Shown here in pieces: positions 11,362 through 24,014 of a stretch of DNA of 64,000 nt; within the stretch, counting starts at the first letter, position 1, and every line of letters begins with the position of its first letter. The stretch lies in the NCBI GenBank assembly GCA_035236585.1, contig CP141134.1, positions 18,406,414-18,470,413 on the forward strand, written 5' to 3'. The notes beneath the pieces were generated by a model. The model ran no database searches, was not told the DNA's origin, and saw only the letters and a list, made by a program, of their open reading frames with translations. The position numbers and the translations under genes are program-made. The DNA is from Warburgia ugandensis. Its lineage: Eukaryota > Streptophyta > Magnoliopsida > Canellales > Canellaceae.

Positions 11362-13679
11362 TGAAAAGCATTTAATTTTGCATAAAAATCACCCAATTAG
11401 TCACCCACATGTCATAAATTATATGGGTAAATTAGGATATTTAGACCAAAACTTGTAACACATGCATTTTTTACCTAATAACGCAAAAGTTTGATATTTT
11501 GTAGGTTGAGATGGTAATCTAAGGTAAATATGTGATTAATGATATTTTAATATTTAATTATAATTTTTTCTTTTGTAGGAAGAGAGATGATGATCTAACA
11601 ACCAAGATCAATTGAGATGAATATCAAAGATTGAGTCAAAACCTACGAATCATCAATCCAACATGAGTTCAATGTTGAAGATCATCTTTAGAGCTAGCAA
11701 TAGATGAAATCAAAGAAACTAAAGGTGGCCAAAGTGGGCTAATGAAGTAAGTCATGCATTTCCACCAGTATGAGTTACGTGTAATCCACTAAGCCATATT
11801 CAAGCCATGGACAAAGTAACAAGCTAAGGAGCCAATCCATGCCAAGGAAACTTCCAAAGCCAGCCATGAAGTCAAGTCAATGGAGCTTTCAAAGTTAGCT
11901 ATCTAAGCCATATAAGCCATGTGACATGGAAGGCTATGATTGGAGGAAATTCAAGAGGATTTTCCATGGGATATTTTGAAGATAATCAAGGGAAATCTTA
12001 TTTAGATACGATGGCATGTGGACCAATTGGATGAGAACCTTCTAATTTTTTGTGTTTTTCTCACTTTTCTCCACTTTGCACCTCACCCCTATGATGCACT
12101 ACGATTTCAAATTCAATTTTAGAGTTGCATCTTTCTAAAACTCTATCACAGTGCTAAAACTCTATTCTAACCACCCAATCACTCTCTACCTCTTAGGAAA
12201 CTACCCAATCAACCATAATTCTCAACCTCCTTCTCTCCATATCTTTCTTATCTTATTACCCCACCCACCTTCCTATTTTTTAGGTTGTTCAACGACTTTT
12301 GAAGGGGGAGATGCCCCTTCCTAAAAGGGGACATCTCACACCTACTCCACGTCCAAAAGGGCAGCCACCTCTCTCCCAATTTCCTATATTGAAACCATAG
12401 CTACCTGCCATCTTAACCATCCAAAACAATTTGATTTCACCCCCACCACACCTCTTTATTAGGGTACCCTAGAAAAAATAGTAGAAAAAGCTATAAAAAG
12501 GCAACACAAACAGAGGGAGACCTTTTCATTAAGGAAAAAGATGCCTCCTCCATAGGAAGGTGACGTCCTCCTCCTAACCTTATATTTTCCTCTCTTTTAC
12601 TTTGATTTTTCATATGCTTTTGGTAGCTGCCGTTTTTTCTAAGGTGTGTGGCAACTTCAAAAGTGTTCCACTCTTAGTTTTGGGGGTTTGATTCATCCTT
12701 CAAAGGTTAGTCACTCTTCATTTGTTTCTCTTGTTTGATCTTAGTTCTTTTTATGCTAGTTTTTGCTTTGCTTTCCATTGCCTTAAAGACTAAGATTCAA
12801 GGTTGGTTTTCCCTTGAAGTGACAGCCAAAGGAAGTAATCCTTGAATTCTAGTCTTGCTTACTTAGTTTCCTTAGAGTTTTTCCTTGTCATTCCATTAAA
12901 ATTTGTCTTGAATTTCAAGCATACTTATTCATGATTGATAGTTGGAATAATTGAAGAAGGATTAGCTTGTAATTTTGGATTGATTATGATCAAGTGGACT
13001 TTATTGTAATATGATTTTAATTTCAAATTTGGAGTACATGTATGGGAGCTTTATGTTAGTGGATTTTAATGTAATTCAACAAAGTTTATTGGAGTTTTCA
13101 ATTCATGTTAGTGTCCAGTAGTCAATAGTTTATGTTCTTGAATGTTTGCTTACATTAGAATTGATTAGTTCTATGTTTTACATTTTTTATTGAGTGAATG
13201 ATTCAACTACTATACTACTGGAATTTCTTTTCATGGTTTCTTTTATTTAATTTCTAGGATCATGCAGTTTATGTTGACTTAAATTTTCAAGGACCCAATT
13301 AAATCATTGGATTGCTTAGTTAATGTTAAAGTGAGATTGCATGCTTTAGGATTTGCAAAATAGTTAATTAATGCATGTGTCCTTTGATGAGTTTCTTAAT
13401 TTGATGTTTAGGAAAGTTACTTAATTGCATTTTTAGAAAGTTTTCAATTTAGGAAAGTTATAAAATTAGAAGGTTTTTAATTTAAGAAAGTGTTAATTTT
13501 AGAAGTGTGTTTTAGGCAAGTTTTCAATTTTAGCATGTTTCTTTTTTTTGAATAATTTACATTTTCATGTGTAAATTTCCATTCTTAGTTTTGGTTAAAA
13601 GTCTCATGGGATCTACCTCACTAACATGCAATATTGCAAATGATTCATGCTCTTACAAGTTAAATTAAAATACACAACA
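11362..13679 (+). mobile_element. Athila-type LTR (2.32 kb), right arm
   Basis: Starts TGAAAAGCATTTAATTTTG (a changed TGATAAG start) and ends AATACACAACA. It is homologous over its full length to 1,010-3,488 and 17,106-19,618, both on the other strand. The TATA box is at 12,491-12,500, so U3 is about 1.13 kb. The region corresponding to the tandem unit elsewhere begins at about 12,562 (GACGTCCTCC). Directly after the end, AGTTTTCACTA replaces the primer site. Confidence 0.85.
12491..12500 (+). promoter_or_regulatory. TATA-like box of Athila LTR
   Basis: CTATAAAAAG lies about 62-70 nt before the point where the tandem-unit homology starts, the expected U3/R boundary region. Confidence 0.65.
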
Positions 13680-13690
13680 AGTTTTCACTA

Positions 13691-14552
13691 TGATAATTTT
13701 TTAATTTTTCAAAAAAACCACCAAATTAGTCACCCACGTGTCATAACTTATAGGGGTAAATTAGGGTTTTCAAACCAAAATTTGTAACACATGCATTTTT
13801 GACCTAATGACTCAAAAGTATGATATTTTGTATGTCTAGAGGCTAATCCAAGGTAAGTATGTGATTAATCACATTTTAAGATTTAAATAAAAAGTTTCTT
13901 CTATAGGAAGAGAGATGATGATCCAATGGCCGAGATTGATCGAGATGAACATTGAAGATCAAGATCAAAAGATTGAGTGAAAACTTAAGAATTATTAATC
14001 CAATATGAGATCAAGGTTGAAGATAATCTTTAGAACCATCAATGGATGAAATCAAAGGTGCTAAAGGTGGCCAAAGTGGGTCCATGAAGTAAGCCATGCA
14101 AAGTAAGCCAAAGTTGGTCCATGAAGTAAGCCAAAGTGGGCCCATGAAGTAAGCCATGAGATATTTTAAAGATAATCAAGGGAAATCTTGTTAAAATAAG
14201 ATGGCATGTGGACCAATAGGTTGAGAGCCTTCTATTTTTAGTGTTTTTCTCACTTTTCTTCACTTTTTCCTCACTTTCCACCTCACCCATAAGATGCACT
14301 ACGAATCTAAAATTCAATTCTAAAGTTGCATCTTTCTAAAACTCTATCACAATGCTAAAACTCTATTCTAACCACCCAATCACTCTCCTCCACTTAGGAA
14401 ACTACCCAACCAACAATAATTCTCCACCACCTTCCTTCCATCTCTTTCCTATCTTATTAGCCCACCCACAATCCTATTTTGTAGGGAGTTCAACGACTTT
14501 TAAAGAGGGAGGCACCCCTTCCTAAAAAGGTGGCGTATCCCACTTACTCCAT
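13691..14552 (+). mobile_element. Truncated Athila-type LTR (U3 part only)
   Basis: Starts TGATAATTTTTTAATTTTTC, aligning with the LTR start at 11,362. It follows that LTR to the position equivalent to about 12,350, then stops abruptly at CTTACTCCAT. After 8 bases of filler, - strand sequence (14,561 on) begins. It therefore has no TATA box, R or U5. It lies only 11 bp after the end of the preceding LTR. Confidence 0.75.
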
Positions 14553-15818
14553 CTCTTGTAGTGGCACCAAAACCTTATTGTATACTTTAAGTTTACTCGC
14601 AAGCGCACGAATCATTTACAATATAGCATGCTAGTGGATCCCATATGGAGTTGAACGAATGTGATGCTAGTGGTCCCTACTTTAAACTATCTAACCTAGC
14701 CAAAATTCAAGATACTATTAACCTAAACTAGGAATGAAAATTAATACATGGATATGGAAATTATGTAAAATTAGAAACATGAAAATTGAAAACTTTCCTA
14801 AAACACACTTTTAAGATCAACACTTTCCTAAATTAAAAACATTCTAATTTTATAACTTTCCTAGACTAAGAACTTGCCTAAAGTGAAAACTTTCTAAAAA
14901 TGAAATTAGGTAACTTTCCAAAATTAACTTTCCTAAACATGAAATTAAGCAACTCATCAAAGGACATACGCATTAATCAACTACTTTCCAAATCCTAAAG
15001 CATGCAATCTCACTTTAACGTTAACTAAGCAAACTAAAGATCTAATTGGGTGCTTGAAAATTCAAGTGAACATAAAGTGCATGGTGCTGGAAATTAAACG
15101 AAAGAAACCATGAAAAGAAATTCTAACTGCATAGCAGTTGAATAATTCACTCAATAGAAAATTTAAAACATGGAATTAGTTAATTCTAATGTAAGAAAAC
15201 ATTCAAGAATGTAATCTATTAACTACTGAACACCAACATAAATTGAGAACTACAATAAAGTTTATTGAATTACATTAAAATATATTAACATAAAGCTCCC
15301 ATACATGCAATCCAAATCAGAAATTAAAAACCAATTACAATGAAGTCCACTACATCTTAATCCACTCACAACTATGAGCTAATCCTTCTTCAATTGTTCC
15401 AACTATAAATCATGAATAAGTATGCTTAAAATTCAAAGAAAATTCTAATAGAATAATAGGGAAAAACTCCAAGGAAACTAAGGTAGTAAGGCTAGAATTC
15501 AAGGAATTTAAAAGAGAAGCAAAAGGCAATAAAAGGCATAGGTTAAAACTAAATTCAAGATGACTTCCCTTGGCTATCACTTCGAGGCTAAACTAGTCTT
15601 CAATCTTAGTCTTTAAGGCAAGGGAAAACAAATGAAAGCAAAGCAAAGCTAGCATGAAAAGAACTAAGATCAAACAAGAGAAACAAAGGATGTGTGACTA
15701 ACCTTTAACGCATGAATCAAACTCCCAAAATCAGCTGTGGAACACTTTTGAAGATGCCACGCACCTAAGGAAAAAATCAAAGAAAAAGAGAGGAGACAAT
15801 AAGGTTTGGAAGTGGATG

Positions 15819-15836
15819 TCCATGGCAATGGCGCTA
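15819..15836 (-). promoter_or_regulatory. Primer-site-like motif at tandem junction
   Basis: On the - strand TAGCGCCATTGCCATGGA, a slightly decayed Athila-type primer site, 5 nt after the repeated LTR end (ACATAACA). Confidence 0.65.
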
Positions 15837-17081
15837 AAAGTTGTTATGTATTTTAAGTTAACTTGTACGAGCATGAATCGTTTGCAATATAGCATGCTAG
15901 TGAGGTCAATCGCAAGAGGAGTTCAATGAATGTGATGCTAGTGATCCCTACTTTAAACTATCTAACCTAGGAAAAATTCAAGAGACTTTTAACCTAATCT
16001 AAGAATGGGAATTCACATGCAAATAGAAATTATACAAAAATTAAAAACATGTCAAAATTGAACACATTGCTAAAATTAGCTCTTTCCTAAATTAAAAACC
16101 TTCTAATTTTATAACTTTCTTAAACTAAGAACCTTTCAAAAGTGAAAACTATCTAAAAATGCAATTAAGCATCTTTCCCAAACATGAAATTAAGCAACTC
16201 ATCAAAGAACATATGCATTAATCAACTACTTTGCAAGTTCAAAAGCATGCAATCTCACTTTAACATTAACTAAACAATCTAAAGATCTAATTGGTTTCTT
16301 CAAAATTCAAGTGGACATAAAGTGCATGGTGCTGGAAATTAAACAAAACAAACCATGAAAAAACATTCCAGCGTCATAGTAGTTGAATCATTCACTCAAT
16401 AGAAAATGTAAAATATGGAATTAATCAATTCTAATGTAAGGGAACATTCAAGAAGGTAAACTATTAACTTCTAGACACCAACATGAATTGAAAACTCCAA
16501 TAAACTTTATTGAATTACATTAAAATCCAGTAAAATAAAGCTCCCATACATGTAATCCAAATTTGAAATTAAAAACCTATTACAATAAGGTCCACTTGAT
16601 CTTAATCCACCCACAACTAAGACCTAATCCTTCTCCTTGTTACAACTATCAATCATGAATAACTATGCTTGAAATTCAAGGGAAATTCTAATGGAATAAC
16701 ATGGTGAAACTCAAAGGAAACTAAGGAAGCAAGTCTAGGATTCAAGGAACTTAAAAGAGAACCAAAATGCAATCAAAGGAAAAGGGAGAAACTAGATTCA
16801 AGATGACTTCCCTTGGCTGTGAATTCAAGGGAAAACTAGCATTGAATCTTAAAGGCAAGGGAAAACAATGGAAAGAAAAGTAAAAACTAGCATGAAAAAA
16901 ACTAAGATCAAACAAGAGAAACAATGGAAGAGAGACTAACCTTTGAAGGATGAATCAAACCCCCAAAACTAGGAATGGGACACTTTTGAAGATGCCACAC
17001 ACCTTATGAAATATGGAAACTACCCAAAGTAAATGAAAATCAACGCAAAAGAGAGGAGAAAATAAGGTTGGGAAGTGGACG

Positions 17082-17099
17082 TCCCTGGCGTTGGCACCA
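17082..17099 (-). promoter_or_regulatory. Athila-type primer binding site
   Basis: On the - strand TGGTGCCAACGCCAGGGA, the best preserved primer site of this family here, 6 nt after the LTR end at 17,106. Confidence 0.75.
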
Positions 17100-17105
17100 A
17101 AAACT

Positions 17106-19618
17106 TGTTGTGTATTTTTAGTAAACTCGCAAGTGTACAAATCATTTGCAATATATCATGCTAGTGAGGTCAATCAAACAAGGAGTTGAACAAATGTGAT
17201 GCTAGTAGTCCCTACTTTAAACTATCTTACCTAGCCAAAATTCAAGAGACTTTTAACCTAAACTAAGAAAGGAAATTAATACATGGAAATGGAAATTATG
17301 CAAAAATTAGAAACATGCAAAATTAAACACTTTCCAAAACACACTTCTAAAACTAACACTTTCCTAAATTAAAAATCTTCTAATTTTATAACTTTCCTAA
17401 AGTGAAAACTTTCTAAAAATGCAATTCAGCAACTTTCCTAAACTTGAAATTAAGCAACTCATCAAAGGACAAATGCATTCATCAATTACATTGCAAATCC
17501 TAAAAGCATGCAATCTCACTTTAAAATTAACTAAAAAATATAAAGATCTAATTAGGTGCTTAAAAATTCAAGTGAACGTAAAGTGCATGGTTCTAGAAAC
17601 TAAACAAGACAAACCATGACAAGAAATTCCAGCAGTATAGTAGTTGAATCATTCACTCAACAAAAAATGTAAAAAACATGAAATAATCAATTCTAATGTA
17701 AGTAAACATCCAAGAATGTAAACTATTAACTATTGGACACCAACATGATTTGAAAACTCCAATAAACTTTATTGAATTACATTAAATCCATTAACATAAA
17801 AATCCCATACATGTAATCCAAATCTAAAATTAAAATCGTATTACAATGAAGTCCACTTGATCTTAATCCACCCACAACTACAAGCTAATCCTTCTTCAAT
17901 TGTTCAAACTATCAATCATGAATAAGTATGCCTGAAATTCAAGGGAAATTCTAATGGAGTAGCAAGGCAAAACTCTTAAGGAAGCTAAGGAAGCAAGGTT
18001 GAAATTCTAGGAACTTAGAAGAGAACCAAAAGGCAAAGGGAAAAACTAGATTCAAGATGAATTCCCTTGGTTATCACTTCAAGGGAAAACCAGCCTTCAA
18101 TCTTAGTTTTTAAGAAAAGAAAAAACAAAGGAAAGCAAATCAAAAACTAGCATGAAAGAACTAAGATCAAATAGGAGAAACAAAGGGAAAGTGACTAACC
18201 TTTGAAGGATGAATCAAACCACCAAAACCATGCATGGATCACTTTTGAAGATGTCACACACCTTAGGAAAAATAGCAGCTACCCAAACTATATGAAAATC
18301 AAAGCAAAAGTGAGGAGAAAATAAGGTTAGGTAGAGGACATCTCCATCCTATGGAGGAGGCATCGTTTTCCTTAGCAAAAAGGTCTCCCTCTCTTATGTT
18401 TGTGCTGCCTTTTTATAGCTTTTTCTCTAAATTTTTCTAAGGTACCCTAATAATGAGGTGTGCTGGGTATGAAATCAAATTGTTTTGGATGGTTAATATG
18501 GTAGGGAGCTAGGGTTTCAAAAGAGGAAAGTGGGTGAGAGTTAGCTGCCCTTTTGGAAGTGGAATAGGTGGGAGACACCACCTTTTTAGGAAGGGCATCT
18601 TGACCCTCAAAAGTTGTTGAATACCTTACAGAATAGGAAGGTAAGTGGGGTAATAAGATAGGAAAGAGATGGAGGGATGGAGGTGAAGAATTATGGTTAG
18701 TTGGGTGGTCTCCTAAGAGGTGGAGAGTGATTGGGTGGTTAAAATAGAGTTTTAGCATTGTCATAGAGTTTTAGAAAGATGTAACTCTAGAATAGGATTT
18801 GAAATTTGTAGTGCATCTTAGGGGTGAGGTGGAAAGTGGAGAAAAGTGAGCATAACACAAAAAATAGAAGGCTTCAATCCTATTGGTCTACATGTCATCT
18901 TATCCTAATAAGATTTCCCTTAATTATATTCAAAATATCTCATGGATAATTTTCTTGAATTTCTTCTAATCCTATCCTTCCATGTGACATGGCTTATGAG
19001 GCTTAGATAGCTAACTTTGAAAGCTCCATTAGCTTGACTTCATGGTTGGATTTGGAAGTTTCCTTGGCTTTGCTTGGTGGTTGGCTTAGCTCATTAGCTT
19101 GTCACCTTGTCCATGGCTTGAATATGGCTTGGTGGTTGGCTTTGCTCCTTAACTTGTCACCTTGTCCATGGTTTGAATATGGCTTGGTGGCTTACATGCA
19201 ACCCATGCAAAGGTGGTCGAAATGCTTGGCTTACTTCATGAGCCCACTTTGTCCACCTTTAGTTCTTTTTATTTCATCCATTGTTGGTTCTAAAGATTAT
19301 CTTCAACCTTCATCTCATATTGGATTGATGATTCTTAGGTTTTGACTTGATCTTCGATGTTCATCTCAATTGATCTTAGTCGTTAGATCATCATCTCTCT
19401 TTCTGCAAAACAAAAAATTCTAATTAAGTCCTAAAAGATGATTAATCACATAGTTACCTCTGATTAGCCTTTAAGCATACAAAATATCAATCTTTTGACT
19501 CATTAGGTAAAAAATGCATGTGTTACACACTTTGGTCTAAAAATCCTAATTTACCTTTGTAAAGTATAACATTTGAGTAACTAATTAGATGTTTTTATAC
19601 AAAATTAAATACTTATCA
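17106..19618 (-). mobile_element. Athila-type LTR (2.51 kb)
   Basis: The - strand starts TGATAAGTATTTAATTTTG at 19,618 and ends ACACAACA at 17,106. The TATA box (AGCTATAAAAA) lies at 18,410-18,420 and the R-U5 homology block begins near 18,342. It is followed by a primer site and two extra R-U5 units. At 19,619 it abuts a + strand LTR of a different family with no internal region, so this is a rearranged element end. Frames at 18,447-18,764 and 19,034-19,345 have no protein-like features. Confidence 0.85.
18411..18420 (-). promoter_or_regulatory. TATA-like box of Athila LTR
   Basis: AGCTATAAAA on the - strand, aligned with the boxes at 2,311 and 12,491. Confidence 0.6.
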
Positions 19619-21931
19619 TCTCAAGCTAAGTCCAATTCCTTTCCTACATATTTTTTCTTTTTCTTTTTTCTCTACCATCTTCTATCTTTTCCATTCAACT
19701 TCTTTTAGCATGGATTCATCAAGGTTTTGCTTATTTAGATTGCTAATGTAGTTGCATGTATCATCCTTCATGTTACTTAGATTTACACAGATGAATTAGT
19801 TGTAGTTTTTCCTTAGTTTTGCATGGTAATTTCTCATCTTTAATTTCAATGTATTTTATGATTTGCATGGTAAATCCTTTCATCATAGTGTAGTATAGAT
19901 GCATGCCATGTCTCCCTTCCATTCCATTAGGGGTTACAAGCATACAAGCATAAGGTTTTCAAGGAATACCACTAATTTTTAGTGGATGCATCTTTTTCAT
20001 GATCACTTGCATGACATCTTTAGTAGCATATTTAGGTTGCATTCATAGTAGATTTTCATGATAATTTTATTTTCTTATGTTAGGTTTACTTTGTAGATCT
20101 AGGTTGTGGCATAGTTTCCCATTTACCTTCAATGGTTTCCATGGTTTTAAGCACTTTCCTATTTTAGAAGCAGGGTAGTTTCTAATTTTAAATTCCATGT
20201 TTAGATATTAGATATTATTATTTTTATTAGCTTTAAAAACACCCTAATTTTCTTTCCATATACATTAGGAATGTTTTAGGATTAGTTTAAATCTAGTTTA
20301 GACAGTAATTGCACAGTAGATTCTTAGATCTAGCACTTCCCTACTTTAAAAGTAGTACTTTCTTAAATTGGAAACCCATGTTTGACTTCCTATTTCTAAG
20401 GAATGTTTAGAAACTTCATGCATAGTAATTCGTTAGTTTTAAAAAGCATTCTTAGTTTGAAAAGTCATGGATATCATTGTACAATTAGGTATCTTAATTG
20501 CATGTAGTGTAAGCGTATCACTTTCCATTTAGAAGCACACAATTTTCATTTTCTAAGTTGCACACATGGATCTTTCCATGCTAGATTTGCATGCATCTCA
20601 CACTATTTCTTATTCCATTTTCACTTTCCTTCATTCGTACATTCTTTTTCCTTATCTTTCCACTTTCTTATTCCATACACCTTCTAATTCCATGTTTCAT
20701 ACACCCACTCTCTAATGGTAGATTTCATGCATGTTCTATGTTGATTAACATTCATGCATCATTCTCCTTTCTTTCTAATTTGTTTTTATGGAGTGGGATA
20801 AGAAAAGGAAAAGATTCTTAGAAATAAGGAAACTTTTAATTAGAAAGGTTGATAAAACTATGCAAATGCATCCATAAGCCACTTAGGTTCCTCAAAAAGA
20901 GGGCTTCCTATTGAGGGATATGGATATACCATGTACCTACTTATCGCTTCATATCCTAAGGCAAGGAATGAATGAGTCCTAAAACAAGGGCCATTGCCTC
21001 CAATTTGTTTTCTTTTCTTCTGTTTCATGTTTAAGGAAGGAAGCCTCCTCTATGGTTCAACTTTCTTAAATATGAATGATCTCTACTCCTCTCTTTATCT
21101 AGACTCTTTGAAGTTGCCTTCTTTCATATAAGAGTTCTAGCTTAGGGAAAATGCAGTAACCCTTTCTACTTTCTTTTTCATCATTCTTCTTTCTTTCTTA
21201 GGTGGTGATTGTTTAGGGAAAAATTGGTAGGACTTTGTTTCCTTGGTTGCACTAATACTTCATTCTTGAGGATCATTGGATGGGATTTGCCAATTTGTGG
21301 CAAGTTGAGATACAGTGGATGAAAAGCATGGTGGTAATTTAGTGTATTTTGGGTTGAAGACAAGTGCACAAGCTCCTATCGAGTGACATAACATGTAGGT
21401 CCTACATAGAATTCTTGCCTAGATTTGAAAGACATTTACTTGCTTATTTACATGCTTTCTTTTCATTGCTTATGTAACAATTCCTTAAAATTTGGCCATT
21501 AGTGAAATAGTTTTCTTTTTTCTTTTCTTAGTTAATTCGTTCCTTACTTATCTTTTCTAGTTAATGTCATTTTAGAAAGTTACTTTAGTGTGTAGTTAGT
21601 TGTAGTTTAGATAGTTTCCTTAGTTTTTAGTTAATTGGAAATTTAGATATTTTCCTTTTCTATTTTTCTAGTTGTAATTTTGAAATGTTTCCTAGTTTAG
21701 TTCCTTGCTTATCAAGATAGTTTCTTAATTACTTGCTTTCTAATTAAGGGTTACTTTCTAATTTCTTTTAGTTAGAAAATTTTCTCCTCTTGATTGGTTT
21801 GGATAGGTTAAAATAAGATGATTTAAATTCTAATTAACTCCCCTTATCAAAGAGTATGCATGGGATCAACCAGCATTTGCCAATTGTATACTCTAATATA
21901 GCCATGAACTTGTATTATTTAAGACACATCA
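19619..21931 (+). mobile_element. Second Athila-like LTR family, 5' LTR lacking U3
   Basis: This is a pyrimidine-rich leader and U5. It aligns inverted with 27,520-28,010 (its first 500 bp) and with 24,572-25,724 (its last kilobase). The U5 end carries GGGATCAACC and ends TTAAGACACATCA at 21,931, matching the inverted copy's end (TTAAGACATATCA, - strand, at 24,572). The U3 and TATA box are missing because the sequence is joined at 19,619 to the LTR of the first family. No coding region. Confidence 0.7.
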
Positions 21932-22534
21932 TTCACTATTTTGTCCTTTTTCTAAAGTGTCCTATGGAAAATTAAACTTGGAATATTCATTGCACAAAAT
22001 AGCCTTGACGAATATTATTCTACTCAGATTAACTAGAGAATTACCCATATATGGGTGACTTTTTTATGAGTGGCAATTATATCCTATGACATTTGAAGTC
22101 AAAACATGCTTTTGGATGGTAATTTAGCTTATAATATACCTAAAATTTGATTTTATATATTGGCTATATTCAGACACTTTCATTTCTGGGATTGATTGGT
22201 AATGGAATATCTTTAGCATATGGGTAGACTTTTGTACTATTGGTCATTCATATTAGCATGCTAAAGTTAGGAATTTAATGAATGTTCGATAGAAGAAGAT
22301 TACCTAAGATAAATGAAAAGCTTTCATAAAAAGTTTTTTTAAATGTTTATGGGTGCCATTACTTGAAACCCTTATGAGACTATAACCCTTCCACTAGGGG
22401 TAACCTAGGAGTTAAAGGCTTTCTGCATACGCTACATGCAGATGACACCATCAACAAAAGTGATTAAGATTTTTTTTAGATTTCTTATTTTGTAGTTTTG
22501 CTAAGGACTAGCAAAATCTAAGTCTAGGGGTATT
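21932..22534 (+). mobile_element. Internal remnant of second Athila-like family
   Basis: About 600 bp lie between two LTRs of the same family and orientation. From about 22,050 it resembles the 3' non-coding region at 10,900-11,361, with an ACCCTTATGAGAC-type block and a CCACTAGGGGTAACCTAGG block near 22,370-22,420. No gag, pol or recognisable primer site remains, so the element has a near-total internal deletion. TCTAGGGG (22,523-22,530) before the LTR start is the probable polypurine tract. Confidence 0.65.
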
Positions 22535-22999
22535 TGATATATATGGAAATTTTATACGCATGCCTCTATATTTATCAAGTTTTAGCCTTAGAAATAACTT
22601 AGACACTACTAATTCAGGTTAATAAAACATTTTGGAGGTCTAGGGAACAATTGAAAAAATGCACAAATTTGGCAATTGTATCCTTAAAAAGCAAGTTTAG
22701 AATCCATGCTAAATCATGGGCCTACATGTCAAAAATGAAGTTTAGGAGTGTAATGGGTGCCGTTATCAAAGTCAGAGTCGTCTGATACCCTAAGTGAAAC
22801 ATTAACCTTATCTATACTAAAAAGGGTGTTCTTATCAAAAGTGAAGATGATAGAAATTTCCATGCATGCGTGCAAGCTATCCATTACCTTAAGAAGCTTC
22901 CAAGGGAAACTCAAAAAAAATATATTGGATATATATACAATGAGAGCTTTTTTGAAATAAAACAAATAAAAAAAGACTAGGGCATGCATGGAGTCTTCT

Positions 23000-23004
<5 letters not shown>

Positions 23005-23070
<66 letters not shown>
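23005..23070. repeat. (TC)n microsatellite
   Basis: 33 uninterrupted TC dinucleotides inside the U3 of the LTR at 22,535. Confidence 0.95.
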
Positions 23071-23073
<3 letters not shown>

Positions 23074-24004
23074 TAACCACAAGAGAGGGGACCACCTAAG
23101 GAACCACATGAATTTTTCCATGCAAGGGGTGAGTCACACTCAATTTCACATTTTACATGAGAAAATTAAGGAAGAAAGGTGGAGAAAATAAAGGGGACAG
23201 AGAGAGACAATTTACAAGAAATCTATGATTGAAAATCACCCTTACTTTTCAAGCATTCAAAGGCTGAGTTCTACCTTTGTTTATGCATATCCTAAGTAAT
23301 TAATGAAAACTTAACCAAACAAGGATGGACCAATGAGAAGATAGACTACAATGAAGGATAGATTGAAGCTCCATTGGTGGGGAATTTTTTAATGGACTAC
23401 ATACCTACAAAATAGGAGAAAAATGGCCCACTTCAATGGTTGAGGCATCCCACTCTCATTGAATGCCATTTTCTGAAGAAAATAAAGGTGGCAGGAGAAA
23501 AGGAAGGAAAAACCTAGAGTAGATAAAGGCATGCCAATATAATGGTTGAGAAAAAAGAGCTATATAGAAGAAGATTTTTTGGGATAAGAACACTTCAATT
23601 GATTCTCATCCACTCAAGTTAGGGTGAAGCATAATTCAATGGACAAGACTAAAGCACAATAAAGCTACAAACCCTAGCCACCATCCAATCCATGAGAATT
23701 CAAGGTAAAACCCTCAGGTAAGACTATTTGAAACTTCTAACACATACACCAAAGAGCTCCATGCCTCCTCCCTTATGCATTTTCATTTCCCATATCTTTT
23801 CCTTGATTTTATCCCTTTTCCTTCTATCTCCTTCCCTTCCACCCTTATCTTCTTCCTTCCACATCTCCATATCTCGTCCACCTTCTTTTGAGTTCCAGCC
23901 CCCCCACAATCCTTCCTTCCACTCTCCTTAAATCATTACCATTTAACATTCCTTTATTATCATGATCCTACCCACCCAATACTTTGGGCTTTCATCCTAG
24001 AAAA

Positions 24005-24014
24005 CTATAAATAT
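24005..24014 (+). promoter_or_regulatory. TATA-like box
   Basis: CTATAAATAT upstream of a pyrimidine-rich leader, consistent with the LTR promoter. Confidence 0.5.

Larger units (their letters stand above)
14561..17099 (-). repeat. Tandem array of two R-U5-primer-site units
   Basis: Reading the - strand from the LTR at 17,106-19,618, the primer-site motif at 17,082-17,099 is followed by a unit of about 1.26 kb equal to the LTR's R-U5. A second primer-site-like motif follows at 15,819-15,836, then another unit, then a partial primer motif at 14,561-14,569 where the array breaks off. The spacings are 1,263 and 1,267 bp. The units are similar to each other and to 1-1,003. The U5-end motif recurs near 14,635, 15,905 and 17,166. 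No coding capacity. Confidence 0.85.

Noticed and set aside
20591..20821. Frame with hydrophobic start resembling a signal peptide
   Set aside because: It is in the pyrimidine-rich LTR leader; hydrophobicity follows from T-rich codons, and no homologous frame exists in the inverted copy.
22988..23191. 67-codon frame with a long Ser-Leu repeat
   Set aside because: It is a translation of the (TC)n microsatellite.
23724..23931. Overlapping open frames on both strands
   Set aside because: They are mirror images of one CT/GA-rich stretch in a U3 region.
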